A stretch of DNA of 64,000 nt from Poecilobothrus nobilitatus (lineage: Eukaryota; Arthropoda; Insecta; Diptera; Dolichopodidae), in NCBI GenBank assembly GCA_947095535.1, contig OX352773.1, positions 33,253,398-33,317,397 on the forward strand, given 5' to 3'. Below, piece after piece: positions 13,528 through 27,600 of this stretch. Within the stretch, counting starts at the first letter, position 1. Each line of letters opens with the position of its first letter. The notes beneath the pieces were generated by a model. That model searched no databases. It was not told the DNA's origin and was given only the letters and a program-made list of their open reading frames with translations. The position numbers and the translations under genes were made by a program.

Positions 13528-15108
13528 TTTTTATACCCGTACGATAGGATCGGGTATAATAAAATTACTCCTTCGTTTGTAACACCTCGAAATAAGCGAG
13601 CTAGATATACCTTCAAAGGTATGGATCGGATCAGAAAAAAATTCTAAGACTTTTGAGCCATGTCCGTCCGTCCGTCCGTCAACACGCTAACTCAAAAACT
13701 AAGAAAGCTAGAATCTTGAAATTTACACAAAATATTTTAGGAGTAATTTGTAGGTTCCCTATTTTTTTTAGTTGAGTTTGGACCAAACCTTAGGGTAGCT
13801 CTCGAACACCTAACTTTTAGATCCCCACATTTTTTTTGAAATAGAGCTATGAAATTTTAACTGCTGATAGATCTCACAAAAATATTAATTTTATTTTTAA
13901 AAACTTTTTTTTGTAGCCCCACCCGTTATGGAGCTACAGCTCCCCAAAAGTTCAAAAAAGCTCTATATTTAAATTATTATAGCACAAGCTGTATAAGGTA
14001 TATCTTCATTTTGAAAACGCCAAACGATTACTACTTTTATTAGCTTTAAAAGTATATATAAAATAAATATATATTTGTGGCATACGGTGTCTTAATTTAC
14101 CGTTATGTGAAACTCAAATTTTGCAAAATCCTTCAACCCTTCTATCTTCTAAACCGTTTAAGTTGGAAACTTGAAATTTTGACATATGTTAGATCTTTGA
14201 AAATAAGTATGAGTCATTTCACAAATTTTTTTTGTATCACCCCCCGTTTAGGAGCTGTAAGGGGTCAAAAACTGAAAATTTCCTATTTTTAAACACCTGT
14301 AACTTGAACACCTGTTAAAATTTTTTTGAAGTAATACACAAAAATTAAAGCTTCAATATTATACTCTTATCTCTGTTAATAACTTTTTTTAATAATATAG
14401 GGTTACTTTATAATTGACAAAAGTGTTACTTGATTTTTTCAAATTTTCTAATAAATTTCTTCAACAAATTTTTTGCATTTTGTTTTACTCGATAATTTGA
14501 AATTGTTGAGGATATAATGCGTAGTACATAAAAATGTAAATAAATAAACAACATAACGGTTGCTTGAAGAATTTTTATTTATATGATATTAATATATATA
14601 CATACTTACATAATATCATGTTTATTTACATATCGTATATGTCACTAGTGAATGAATGATAAGAGTATAGATGTATATTATATAGTGCCGTATTTACATA
14701 CATATATGTATTTTATTGTACTTATAAGAAATTATTCTGTCAATGGAATATTTAAATATAATATAATATAATATTTAAAATTATATTTACTATTTTGTAC
14801 TAAGTAAATTTAATATACATTTACCGCTTAGTATTAAATGGTACTATAGAATATTTGAAAAAGTTTTGGATTGATAATCGTTATGTGAAAGGTTAGAATC
14901 TGTTTTTGAAGAATGTACATATAAACATATAGTTTGAATATATGTACAACCCATAGTTCTAGAAATTATAAAATTCACCCAAATTATTTTAAAATACTAA
15001 AATATTAAAAAAATAATATTGTGAGCAGAGTGACAGGCTGTGAACATACTAACGGTTCGTACGGGTATCTAAGAGTTGACAAAGGCAACTGTATTCTTCC
15101 TCGTTTTA
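13528..15108 (+). mobile_element. Helentron/DINE-1-like non-autonomous element, family 1 copy A
   Basis: The 5' end TTTTTATACCCGTACGATAG folds on itself through the following CGGGTATAATAA. A (GTCC)n tract (13662-13680) lies about 135 bp in. The 3' end carries CGTACGGGTATCTAAG, a hairpin (AGTTGAC AAAGG CAACT) and a terminal TATTCTTCCTCGTTTTA. Subterminal ATACCCGTACGA is therefore present at both ends in inverted orientation. TATACCC starts, GTCY proto-microsatellites and a hairpin before a T-rich end are known from DINE-1/INE-1/mini-me elements, which are Helitron-related. No Rep/helicase frame is present, so it is non-autonomous. Copy B (37597-39249) is a near-identical inverted partner. The 71-codon frame inside it is not a gene. 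Confidence 0.8.
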
Positions 15109-15427
15109 TTTGAAAATAACTCAGTGTCTATATTGAAGCTATGTAGATATCTAAAATTTTGTGAAAAGAAATAAAATCTTATGTCAACGACATCTGCAAA
15201 ATATGTTAAATCTAGAGCGGCAGATTCAAATAGCTATAATGCAATTCCATAAATATATCTGTCTATTTAATTAAGTCAGATAACTGACATTTTGTAAAAG
15301 ATAATTATGATAACAGCATGATATATATGTATAACAGTATGCAATTTTATGCTAACAGCGTGATTTATTTTCGTACGGATATCCTACAGTTGATACACTC
15401 AACTATACGCACTCTTCCTTGTTTTTT
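15109..15427 (+). mobile_element. Older Helentron-like fragment with a diverged 3' end
   Basis: The 3' end at 15371-15427 repeats the architecture of copy A in diverged form: TCGTACGGATATCCTACAG, a hairpin (AGTTGA TACAC TCAACT), then CACTCTTCCTTGTTTTTTA. The 15109-15370 stretch may be its body. Its position directly after copy A suggests that copy A inserted into or beside an older relative. Confidence 0.55.
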
Positions 15428-18400
15428 ATATTAATTAATAATTAGCAATAATACTAAAGTATATAATATGTATGTCAAATGACAAACTGTTAGTTTTTAA
15501 AATTTCTTTAGAAATGTTATCAAATCTTTTAAATAATGAAGTCAATATTTTAAATACTCCTTATAGGTATAACTATATATATGTATTTATTATTTTTAAT
15601 TTTCTTTTTTTTTTTTTTTGAGAAGATTAAACCAAAACTTTGACGTTTTCAAATATACATACATATTAACTATCTTATATTTATAAAAACAAATTCAAAA
15701 AAAAAAATACAGTCCGGTTAATTTATCAAAAATAGTAAATCACCAAATTTCCTATTATAGAACAGATACTTGTATGTAGATTTATCTGTATTCTATTTGT
15801 AAAGATTTTCTAATATCTTAAGTATATTTTCGACAGCTTACATTTATTTTTGGTTTGTTTTATAATAGTGGTTTTATTTGTAAGATGTAAAAAAAAAATC
15901 TGATGTTTGGCTGTTTGACAACTTTTATACATACATAAATATAATACAAAATAATTCTGACATTGGTATTTTTTTAAAAATATTGTTTACAAGTTTAAAT
16001 TCTGTTTTTTTTTTTTTATTTATTTTAAACACAGCTGTTCCATACAAAAAAAAATAATATATCTATATGTACCTACCTATATTAATATTGTCTATAATTA
16101 TTAATAGATTTAAAATTTAAAAGTGTGGTTTCAATCCATTAATGGAAAAAAAAATAATAAAAAACACAAAACAAAAAAAATAATACATAAAAAACAGCAA
16201 TAAATTTATTTCTCATTTTTCAAACACTTATGTATATCTATCTAAAAATCAAATAAAAACATACTGATAATTTTTTTTACTTCTATTTTTTATTGTTATT
16301 ATAATAAAAATAAACCTTTTTTTTTTGTATTAAAATACGCTTGTACATTTCTATTAATGAAAACAGGTAAAAAAAAAAAAATAATAATTCAGGTAGGTAT
16401 AAAAATAACAAAATTTAGAACATAAAAATTTTCGTAAAAGAGTAAAAAAAAATTTTGAACCTTTATGATATGATAGTTAAACACTACCGCATCAAACAAT
16501 ATTATGTATTTAATTTTGTATACATTTACATTCCATATGGATATGAGTATCTTTTAAATTTAAAATTTTTCGAAATAAATTTCGAATCATGTAAAAAAAG
16601 AAAAACAAAATTAATACATATCAGTATTCCAGTACTTCTACTTACCGAAAAATAGTAAATGTAAATTTTATTTGTATGTGGTAACCATCATACATACCTG
16701 TACTATTTATATTTCTCTTCAATATTCAAAAAAATAATTTGGATTTTTAATTTCTTTTAATTTTAATTTTTTACCCCTTATTATTAAAGTTCCGTATAGG
16801 GACTAAATTTAAAAAAAAAAAAAAATTTCTTCTGTACGGGTTTTTTTTTTGTTTGAATAATTTTATGAAACTATAACGATCCTCTTGTTAAATTTGTCCA
16901 GTCAATTATTACAAACGGGGAAATGTACAAAAAAAGACCATTCATCAGGTGGTTACTGGTTAGTGTTCAACCTTTCAAAAAAAGACAAAATATTGATAAA
17001 GAAGTACTTTTTAAAAGTATTTGTGAGAAAATTATAATGATAAAAAAAAAAAATTACAATTCATTCACTAATACATATCCAGATAAACATATACTCTGCT
17101 GACTCAAGTTCTTTTGAAATAAATGTATATGTAATGTACCTATAGGTATTTGGTTGTTTTTTCCTATATGCAAAAACAAATTGTATTTTTATTTTTTTTT
17201 TAAATGAGATAGTGTTAGTGGTAACTCAATCTATTCTACAAAAACAGAATTTTACCTTTAGTATGGTATGTATATACAATGTATACATATGTATGACAAA
17301 ATATAAAAGAAAAGAAAGTGCTGTTTACTTTAGAGTCCAGAAGTCAGAACAAAAAAAAAAAAAATAAATAAGTATGTATGTATAACATATTTTATAAGAT
17401 GATGATATGACTTATATTCATATCGAACATATAAGTCGAATGAATGCTTGCTTTTAAATTGATAAAAAAGAATTATTGCCGCGTTCCTAAATTTTTTTTT
17501 TTTTATTTTATATGTCACAATGCTCTGGTTGTAATCTTTTTCAAAATAATATAAAAAAAATTTTTTTAAAACAATTCTATAAAATATTCTAATTTTTATA
17601 AATTAATTCTGCTAAATATGTTAAAAGAGAGATTAAATTACGTCATATCTATATGGACTTTTTTAAATTACAATATAAAATGAGAGTAAAGGTTACAATG
17701 ACCTTGTTTTAGTGACGTAAACTACAGTTCATAAAACAAACTTCTAAAAAACCAAAAACAAAAAATACAATAAATGACAGGGAATAATGAAAATTAAAAA
17801 ACCAAAGGAATTTTATTGACCTTTAAAGGTGAAATTTAACACACATTTTTTGTTTTTTTTTTTTTATTTAATTGTGTATGTCATCTTCAAATATTATAGT
17901 ATAGCTGTACGACTCCTTAATCTGATACTAAAGATCTTTTATGCTTTCTATATTTATTATGTTATGTTGTATTGTCCTAAAATTTGTTTTTGGTTATTTT
18001 TGGTTTATTTTAAGAAAAGAAATGAACTTGTTCGACAACTTTTTAACCAATTATTTATGCATTTATATATGTATATACTTATTTTTTTTTCTATTGAAAA
18101 CGGTTTATGTATAACGATTTGATAACGGTTTTTATTTTGATAATATGTTTATTCGTTTTACATTTTTGGTGAATTTTATATTGTAGAATATTGAAATGAG
18201 AAAATATTGGGTTTTAGATGTGGAATAAATACCTATATATATAATATTATGTTATAATAAAATTAAGATAAAAAAAAAGATTCAATACTCATAAAAAGTG
18301 AAAAAATAAAAATTGCTAATTTCAGTATATAAGTACTTAATATACATAGTTTTCTACAAATTGCGTTTAAAATATATGTAAGTACATATATAAGCATATG

Positions 18401-18547
18401 TTCACAAAATATGTGGAGCAATTTAACTGAACCTATACATACATAACAAGGAAACGTTTTTTTTTTGTAGTTTATTACCCTGTCATATAAATGTTTTAGG
18501 TACAAGGAATAATGACAAAAAAATTATACCGCATTTTCTTTCTAGTT
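15428..18547. other. AT-rich non-coding DNA
   Basis: No gene recognised. The frames at 16455, 17330, 17829 and 18263 are Phe/Ile/Tyr/Lys-rich and come from AT-rich sequence. Confidence 0.5.
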
Positions 18548-18669
18548 GCGATTATAAATGCCGTAAGGAGGAATTATTCTTAAGATATGTATGTGATTTC
18601 AACCGATACTTCTGTGGTGTTTACAGCGAATTTAGGACTCTATTACTCAGTAGGCCACCGAGGCCCCAC
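18548..18669 (-). repeat. tRNA-derived SINE, 5' part, copy 2
   Basis: On the - strand it reads GGGGCCTCGGTGGCCTACTG, then a CGCTGTAAAC segment and a decayed B-box region (GGTTGAAATCAC), ending in the AATTCCTCCTTACGGCATTTA palindromic part. The tail half with GGCTGTGT and TGTGGCAGAG is absent, so this copy is 3'-truncated. Confidence 0.7.
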
Positions 18670-20570
18670 AAACGAATTATCAACGAACATTTATTTAATT
18701 AACTTTATATGATATATTTTATAAAAAATAGTTACATTGCATTTTGCATATCTTTTTTATGTCACATACACTTATATTTCACAATGTTAATAAACGAAAA
18801 AAAAAAACTTTACTTGATAATTACATGCATACATATACATATAAAATATGAAAGCGTTATATAATGAAACAACTTGTTGAGGGTTACTAACCCTTGCACT
18901 TGCATTTGCATTTTTTTTAATGGTAGGGTGATTTTGTACTTACATATACATACATTTATGTATTAACAGTAAAGGAACGTGGGAATTTTGTTTTAGTTTT
19001 AATTATATTATCTCGTTCGTATATACATATATGTATATACATACATATATATTTTAAACATGATATAGTCAAATTTTCATATTCACATTTAAAATGTATT
19101 TATTTATATAGAGTTGATATCATAAAAAAAAAAAAATTTGCGATAAAAAAAGTAAAATATATAAAAATTAAATAAAAGGCTTCTTTTTTTTTTTTGAGAT
19201 AAATTATCACAAGATTTAATTCCCTAAATTATTTTTCTGCCAATCTAATAAAAAATATAAATATGCATATATGACTACACTTTTTTAAAGATAAAAATTT
19301 TTATTTTACGGAAATAAAAGCAAAAATTTTTAAAATTAAGAAACCAAAATTCTATACCAACAACCATTTTATTTAAAATAAAACAGAACTTTTTACATAC
19401 TTTAATCGTTTTCACGATCGTTTTTTTTATTTACATTTTTGTTTTTATTCAATTATTTTTAAATGAATTAAAAACGTCCCGTCGCACCTGTTTATCAAGA
19501 AAATTGGATAACATTACCTATACCTTAATTTTTAAATTCAAAAAAAGAATAAAGACAATCACCCTATATATTATATTTAGACATTTAGTAGATTAATTAT
19601 ATGCAAATTACAGCGGCAGTAAGTAAAATATGAAAAATGAAATTAACAATTATTATTAAGTATATCTCAAGATGTTTTAAATAATGTGTACTTTAAATTC
19701 GTTTATTTTATTTTACCTGCTGATATATTTACCTTTTATAATACAAAAATAATACATTAAATAAATAATTTTAAATTAGTTTTTATTATATTTTTTCAAA
19801 ATTTTTTTTTCTTGTTTTTTTTTCTGCGGTTATTTATTTTTAATTTTAATAGTGTTTTAATTTTTTTTTTTGTTTTTATTTTTAACTGCTTTTATGTTAT
19901 ATTTCAAACTAACATTAAAATTAAATGCTAATTACTTAACTTAAGTAAGTTAACTAATTTCTTTCTAATATTATTGTTAATTACTAAATAAATGACTATA
20001 TACATATATATGAAAAGAAGAAGAATATTTAGGTATATGTATATATAAAAGTTATTTAATTATTGCTAATATTTTTGTATATGAGTTATGAAAATATATA
20101 TGTACATGTACATGTATATATATATATATATTTATATACAATTTGTTTTTTTTTTCATTATAATGGATGTTGCTATAATTCCTGGGAATGGGAACATAAC
20201 AATCAGCATGCGGTATTAATTTAAATATATATTATCCACTAAACAACGGAAATAGTTAGCAAAAATTATTGTAAGAATTTACCATTAAAAATAGAAAGGT
20301 TTTTTTTTTTTTTTTTAAGATTTATTAGTTTGACAGAGAAAAAGTTTTTTTTTCTTCATTTTATTTGAGGATTGTCCGAGTTACTAAACTATGTATTTAA
20401 CACTTTAAGTTAAAATGTTTTTACATAGTTTATGTCTTTTATATATATATTTTATTTAATATACCATCATCTGAATAGAAAAAGTATTAGAAATAAACTT
20501 TATCGCAAGACAGGGTGTATTTGATTACTTATCTATTTACTATATGTAGTTACTACAAAAGTGATTTTTT
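18670..20570. other. AT-rich non-coding DNA
   Basis: Nothing recognisable beyond microsatellites, for example TGTACATGTACATG followed by (TA)n at 20101-20131. Confidence 0.5.
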
Positions 20571-20765
20571 TTACTAGTGTCGGTGGAAAACTTCAAAAAT
20601 CACTCAGAAGAATTGTACTTACGTGATTCTTTCGGATATAGTGTCAACTTTAATCAACGAGCAATCCATCACCTTTTAAACAAAACTTTATAGGTTGGAA
20701 CCTTTAATACAAATGTACAGTTTGACTTACGAGATAGGGATGTGTATACAAAATAGGAATTATAT
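20571..20765 (+). repeat. Unclassified interspersed repeat, copy 1
   Basis: This shares a collinear series of blocks with 33008-33170: GTCGGTGGAA, TTCTTTCGGATATAGTGT, CAACTTTAATCAACGAG, AATCCATCACCTTTTAAAC and TTTATAGGTTGGAACCTTTA. Divergence is substantial. It has no reading frame and no obvious ends. Confidence 0.55.
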
Positions 20766-22845
20766 AATTAATATCTTTAGGATTGGAAAATATTAACTCA
20801 GTTGATTTGATATAATATTATGATATAACATATAATTTTTAAAACATTTTTTTTTTTACTACTTTTGTCATTATACTTACATCACTTTCATAAAATATCT
20901 TTTATTTTATTTTCATTATTTTTGAGTATAGTCAATAATTTTTGTTAAAAAAAATGCAGTTTTTTATATTTTAAAGTTTTTTCGTATGTTATTTGTTGTT
21001 TGGATATTTGATTTCATCTTCTGTTAACTCTTATTTGGTAGTTGTAAAATAAATGTGGTAATTTTATATGGAAATAAAAAAATGGACAAAAAAAAAAATC
21101 TAATTCAAAGATAAAAAAAATTATAATATTAAATTAATAAGAAATCAAATACATATTTATATTCTGAATTTAAGAAAATTTCCTATACTCTGATTATATT
21201 TATAATAAAATTAATTTTCAACAAACTATATATTAGATCTGAAAAATTTTTCTATAGTAATATATGTATATAGATCATATTGCATCACTTTTTTCATCTT
21301 TTTACTAAATGAATCAGAGTCATTTTATTTAGATTACTAATTACGTTTTTTCAATAAATTTTGATAAAAAATTAAAATTATATGTAAAATTAAAACAATA
21401 TTTACTTTTTAAGTAAATTTTTTAGAGTACTACTTCGTAAAATTAGCCGGACACACAATTTGTATAAAACAAAAAACTTAACACTATATAAAATTGGTTA
21501 AAATTATGAATGCAGTTATCACAATGGTTTGCTTAGGCAATAATGGCCCTACATATTAGTGTCTCTTATAAATGATTTTTTTTAAATATTGGAAAATAGG
21601 AATACAGGTTTTTTTTTTGACAATGAAAGCGTAGGTATTGCCAAAGTGAACGAAATTCTCTCATAAGTATAATTTTTTTTTAGATCATTGTGCAGAAATG
21701 AGTTAACGTATCTTTACCAAATTAATTCAGTGGATTCAATTCTTTGGATTCAATTCAAGAAAACTTTAATTTTAGCTTTATAGAAATAGTAATTAGATGA
21801 TATACTTTGCAGGGTCAATACAATCGAATGCATCTTTTAGAAATACACATTGGATAACGAAAAATCAAATAACTCATAACTTAATGTTTTATATATTAAA
21901 AAAATTAATAAATTACATCAATATTATGAAAAGTTTTTGTAAGACATATGGTTAACTTATATATTTTTTGGTATATATTACTCGTCTTTTTTCTTTCACA
22001 TGTGTACATATGTTTATTATACAATTTATATATATATACATATTTTAAAATGTAATTCAACCTGTTATTAACCCTTTATTGTTTTTTTTTTTTATTAAAT
22101 GGAATTTTTAAGTTTTTATTTTAAAATTAATTTACATAAAATTCAAAATAAATCGTGAATGTCACGTTAATCATTTCTTTTTGGTCGAAAAGCGAAAAAA
22201 TAATAAAAATATTTTTTTTTTTTGAAATTCTTAAACTTGAATGAACATACAATTTATGTAATTTTATATTTTGTTTTTAACATTTTTTTTTATTTTTGAT
22301 AAAAACAAGTAGACATTTTGTAGTTTTTTTTTTCTTTTTATTTAAAAATTATAACAAAAATAAAATATTAAAACACGTGTATATGCATATGATTGTACTT
22401 AAAAAACTGTTAAATTTCAATACAATTAAATGTGCGTCAAGCATCAACAAAGAAAGTTAATCCAGTTTTTTTAATTTTTTCGTTATAAAACTTAAATTCA
22501 AGTCATAAAGAAAAAATTTTATAGGAGCGAAAGTTCAAAACAAAAAAAAAAAAACATTTAAAAATAAAATGGACAATGAAGAATTCTAAAAAACAAAAAA
22601 ATAAATAAATAACATTTAATTTTTCTTTTTTTTTTGTTTAAAAGAAAATCACAGCTGTAAAAAAATTGGTTTTAAATAGAGAACAGAAAATTATTGCAGA
22701 ACTTTGAGGAACCTTAACAAAAAAATGTATGAAATTTTTGGACCTCACATATAGAAAAAAAAAAATAAAGATACCCATTTAAAACAAAAAAAAAAAACAA
22801 ATAACTTTAAACTACAAAAGACTCCAAAGAAACTTTATAGAAAAT
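20766..22845. other. AT-rich non-coding DNA
   Basis: No gene or classified repeat seen; homopolymer runs are frequent. Confidence 0.5.
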
Positions 22846-23223
22846 TAGGCGTTGTTTTTTTAATTAGAGCTTAGATTTAAGCGTGCTTTGATTAAAATTG
22901 CTCAGATTTAAGAAGAAAACACGATTTGAATAAATCACGATATTCTTGAAATTTTGTGTAACGAAATAAACACTTATTTTATTTGCTAAAATTATTTTGA
23001 CTTTTCTTTATTAAACAAACTCCTGTCAATTGTATCAATTCTGTCAATATCTGTCAATTATTAATATTTAGCCTTACTTCACAAATTGTTTCTAAACACG
23101 TAGAGTGTGATCTAATCTCAGATTTAATTAAAAAAACACAAACTATAAACTCTGTTTGCTCAGATCTAAAAAAAAATTAATACTCTTATTTTGACAGATC
23201 TTGATTTAAAAAAGAAAAGCCTA
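22846..23223. mobile_element. Candidate TA-flanked MITE (Tc1/mariner-like), about 374 bp
   Basis: The left end is TA followed by GGCGTTGTTTTTTTAAT. The right end, read on the other strand, is TA followed by GGCTTTTCTTTTTTAAAT. The imperfect inverted repeats continue for about 25 bp to an AGCTT/AGATCT segment. Internal direct motifs resemble GCTCAGATTTAA (near 22900 and 23158). TA duplications fit Tc1/mariner, but TA is weak evidence in DNA this AT-rich. No transposase frame. Confidence 0.4.
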
Positions 23224-23557
23224 TTTTAAGATTTTTATAAGACAAATCACTTGAAATATACAAAAGGTACAAAAGCTTTGCATAGTTTTTCTTTGTTTAT
23301 GAATTAAAATTTCATTTAATTGATTTTGTTTTTTATTGTTAAAGACTACATTTACATATGATCTCCATTAGACATAATATATGTTGACCTTCGCAAGTTA
23401 TTAGCAGTATTTCTCATATATCTCTTAATGCTCATTATACCATTATTGAAATTATATATAATTTTCTTTATCGGAATATTCCTCAGCTTTATTACATACT
23501 TGAATTTAAATATTAAAATATAGTTGGTAAAATTTTAGTTATATACGCTTTTCATTT
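23224..23557. other. AT-rich non-coding DNA
   Basis: Nothing recognisable. Confidence 0.5.
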
Positions 23558-24382
23558 ATTTTTAGCACATTTCCAAAAAAATTTTAAAAAAATGTGCTTA
23601 TTAGTTTCTCTGTCCGTCCGTCCGTCCGTCTGTTTACAAAACTTCTACACCGTTAAAGATAGAGAAAAAAAATTTTAACCATGGGTAGGTCTCATAAAAA
23701 AAATAATTTTGTGGAACAACTTTTTCATGTAGCCCCTCCCATTACGGAGCTACAGCCCCTCAAACTTTGAAAAAGCCCTATTTTTAAATGCATATATCTT
23801 ATGTTCTACTTAAGATTTTTTCAATCTGAAAACGTCATTCGACAGGTATTTCTTTTATCTTTCTAAATTAATATGAAAATTATACAATTTTTTTAAATTT
23901 AGTATTTAAATTTACCGTTATGTGAAAACCAAATTTTGCATGATTTTTCTACTTTCATAACTCCGGCAGGCTTTTAGATAGAGGCTTGAAATTTTGAGAC
24001 AAGGAAGAACTTTTAGAATTAGTATAAGTTTCCTCAGAAAATTTTTTGGTAGCACTCCGTCTTTAAGAGTTATTACGCCTCAAAAATTGAAAATTTGCTA
24101 TTTTTAGGCACCTGTAACTTAGGCACCTGTAAACATTTTTCTTCGGCGAGGCATGAAAATTAAAGGTTCAATAATATGTTTTTACGCGTGTTAACGGCTT
24201 TTCTTAGTTATATAGGATTCCGGACTTACGGCCCCTCAAAATTTCAAAAATGTCCTATTTTCACGTTTTTTCGTATTACATGAAATTTTCAAATTTTTGT
24301 GCAAGTCAAAATTCTAAACAGTTTGTATTGAGTTTGGAAATGTGCGCTTTTAAAAACCGTTGGTTTACATTCTACCTTGTTT
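23558..24382 (+). mobile_element. Helentron/DINE-like element, family 2 copy C
   Basis: It starts TTTTTAGCACATTTCCAAA and ends with GGAAATGTGCGCTTTT, GGTTTACATT and CTACCTTGTTT, so GCACATTTCC lies near both ends in inverted orientation. A (GTCC)n tract sits at 23612-23631. Interior blocks are shared with family 1: TACCGTTATGTGAAAACC followed by AAATTTTGCA, GGAGCTACAGCCCCTCAAA, and CACCTGTAACTTAGGCACCTG. The plan is the same as family 1 but the ends differ. No protein-coding frame is present. Copy D (41235-41973) is a more decayed member in the same orientation. Confidence 0.75.
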
Positions 24383-24591
24383 AAATAAAAATCAGCTCAA
24401 CTTATTTTGCCATAAATTCGTAAATGTGATTATTTCTTTTCTATTTCTATTTAAGAGTACAGATCCTAATTCTATCATTATTGTGTTTATTTATACTCTT
24501 TCGGGATCATATATTTTTCTTAATTCTTTTCTCAAATATTTTTAAACAATAAATCATATACACACAACGGTCTTAGATAATTTAAATTAAA

Positions 24592-24670
24592 GGGGTCTCG
24601 GTGGCCTCGTGGGTAAAGCGTATAAAATATACGCTGTAAATCACTAAGGTGGTATGGTTATGTGGGAAGG
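24592..24670 (+). repeat. tRNA-derived SINE head, copy 3
   Basis: GGGGTCTCGGTGGCCTCGTG, then GGTAAAGCGTATAAAATA and CGCTGTAAATCACTAAGG match the 5' half of the family. The B box and tail are missing or unrecognisable beyond about 24670, so this is a 3'-truncated copy. Confidence 0.7.
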
Positions 24671-27600
24671 GAATAAATTTAAAAAAAAATTCATTTCAAA
24701 TAAAAATAATTTTGCTCCAAAATTTTTTAACTCATGGAGCTTCAAAGATTTTATAAATATATACTCAATCCTTATTTATTGGCCAAATTAAAAGTTTTCC
24801 TTACAGCTTATCGCATTTGAGTCTAATTTTCTTTTTTATTTCATCTGTTATAGAGTTACCTCTGAATAAATTGTTTTCTTATATATATAGAGTTACTCAT
24901 AAATATGAGTACATTTTTATTTTAAATTTTAATTTGCGAAAAAATGTAACATAAAAAATATTTTTTATAAAAATTTTCTGGATTATAATAACAATAATAT
25001 ACCTGAGCTTACAGCATATTTTCAAAATATATTTTATTAGATATAAATCTTATTTTTATAAGAAAAAGTTAAATTACACATATTCAAATTTACAATTTAT
25101 TACCATCATTTGATAATAAAGTTAATATTTTCATAGAGACAAATAAATTTAAGAAATGATGTACGACATTTTTTTTTCTTTTAATTAATCTTATAAGTAA
25201 AATAGTAATTTAATAAGTTGTTTTTATTTTTTATTTGAATTTTTAAGATGAGACTTTCTAATACGCGTGTAAATTTCAAGATATAATAAAATGTTGATTT
25301 TTTTTTCTTTTTAGTTTTTGTTTAAATACGTCAAATAATATTATATAAAAACAACATGTGGATACTTATATGTCAGCAAATTCTTTTATTTCAAAAAATT
25401 TATGAGCACATTTAATAGTTATTAACAAAATGATTCCTATCTATTATATACTCATCTTTTTTACATGAAAATATGGTAGATAATGAATGAATAGAAAAAT
25501 TTTTAAATACAGGTTGATAAAAAAAAAAATAAATTTTATAAAAAATTGTTATTAAAAACAGAAAATTAGTAGGAGTGTAATGAGAAAAATAAAAAAATTA
25601 AATATACGTCAATATTATTCATATGTCCTGGATAATAATTCATTTGATAGTATAGAGCTTGGTTCCGTTTTACATCATGATTCAATATTATACAAATATT
25701 CAGGGAAACTCAAAACCTTATAACATATAAACCTTATTGTATGTTGAAAAACTTTATTCATTTACTTAAACTTAAAGGTTCAACTTAATTTTAAAATACA
25801 ACATTTTTGCAATAATATTCTATACTCTATCTATAGTGTAGTGCTGTCTGTTTTTTTAATATTAAATTCTTTAAGAAATTTTTTTATTTTAAATATAACA
25901 GGTATCTTTTTATAAATTCAAAAAATAATCATTCTGCAGAAAGATTATTAAACATACAAAGTTAATTACTATAAAATTAATTTAAATTCTCTTAAAATAA
26001 GAATTAATAAAGAATTAAAATCCATTAAATATAATAAAATAAATATATATTTTTACAGTCTTAGTAATAATAATAAAAAAGAAACTGGTAAACCGGAAAC
26101 TATAATTTTCATAAATCACTTTTTTTTTTTTAATTTTCTTCCACGAAATTGAATTTTATTCACCTCAATAATAATAATAATAATACAGGTGGCTTAAATA
26201 TTCTAGTATTACAAACAATTTAAATTTAATTTTTTATTATATTTTTTTTTTTTGAATGAATAGAGTTTTCTTGTTAAGATGAAAGCGGTTTTTGTAAATG
26301 AATTGTTTTTTAAGATTTTTTTTTTTAGGTATACAAATTTCCATAAATGATTTTTATTTGCGAAATTACTTTAATGCCTTTTTTTTTTGTTTTTTTCTTC
26401 TTTTACCTTGGGCAGATATAGGGTTTACATATAAACTTTAGCTTCCATATCTTAAGCCAGGCTCTATTTTAGCTTATTTATTTTACTTCTGCTCATGTTT
26501 TATCGTTTTTTTTTAGGGTTTTTTTTTCATATTGTTTTTCTTCATGTCATTCGTAGTCTTTCGATTTTATATTTTCTTTATGAAATCGTATCTAATCCTT
26601 GACGTTCTATTTATTATATTGCGTATTGCATACTTTTCGGAATGTGTGCTATCTATTTCCATTTTCTTGACACTTTACATATTATAGTCTTTACCAACAA
26701 AAAATAGAAAAAACTCCACAGGAATTTCAAAAAAATTATTTAAAATTTTATTTGAATTTCTTAATATAAATAGGCAAGTAAATGTCAAAATGACATTTTA
26801 TATACATAATTAAATGTCAAAATTCTACTCAGCACAATAAAATCGTTATAGAAGTTTTTTAATTATCGAAATTTATATACAAAAAAAAATGTATGTACAT
26901 AAATATATATTGAAATTTTAGTTTCTAGTAAATTTCATAGTAAAATTCTACAATTCTTAATTATAAGACATTCTTAATGTATTTCATATTTATTAAAAAA
27001 ATTAAATAACTGCATAACATAAAAATTTTAAAGGTTATTATATCTGCCAGATTATCTTCACAATTTTAAATATATATTACGTATAATGTATATACATATA
27101 TAATATATAATTATTATTATTTAAACTCAAAGAAGAAATATGACAGATTAATTTCCATATACACAATTAAAAAATAGTTAAAACAAAATAAATTTAGAGC
27201 AGACTAATAAAGCATTTTTAATAGATTTTGGTTTTTTAGAAAAAAAAAAAAATAAAAACAAGATAAACTACTTTTAAAACAAAAAACTTAAAAAAAAACT
27301 CAAGTAATTAAAAAAATATTTCAAACCAAATAGTAATTTAAAAAAAAAAAAAAAAGGAAATTGTTAAGAATATGGTAAATATTGTTTTTGGTATATTTAA
27401 CAGAACCGATTTAATTTTATTTAAAATAAAATAATTATTAAAAAACGACTTAACTATAACTATAAAACAAAACTAAAAGTGAGTTGAAATATTAATATGT
27501 AACTACATATGTATATTAATATTTATACATATTTACATCTAATAAATTGTATTTTAGTTGATGATTGTTGATATAAAATTATAAGTCACGATTTATTTTT

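Noticed and set aside
14077..14292. 71-codon frame
   Set aside because: It lies wholly inside Helentron copy A and is not preserved as a frame in copy B.
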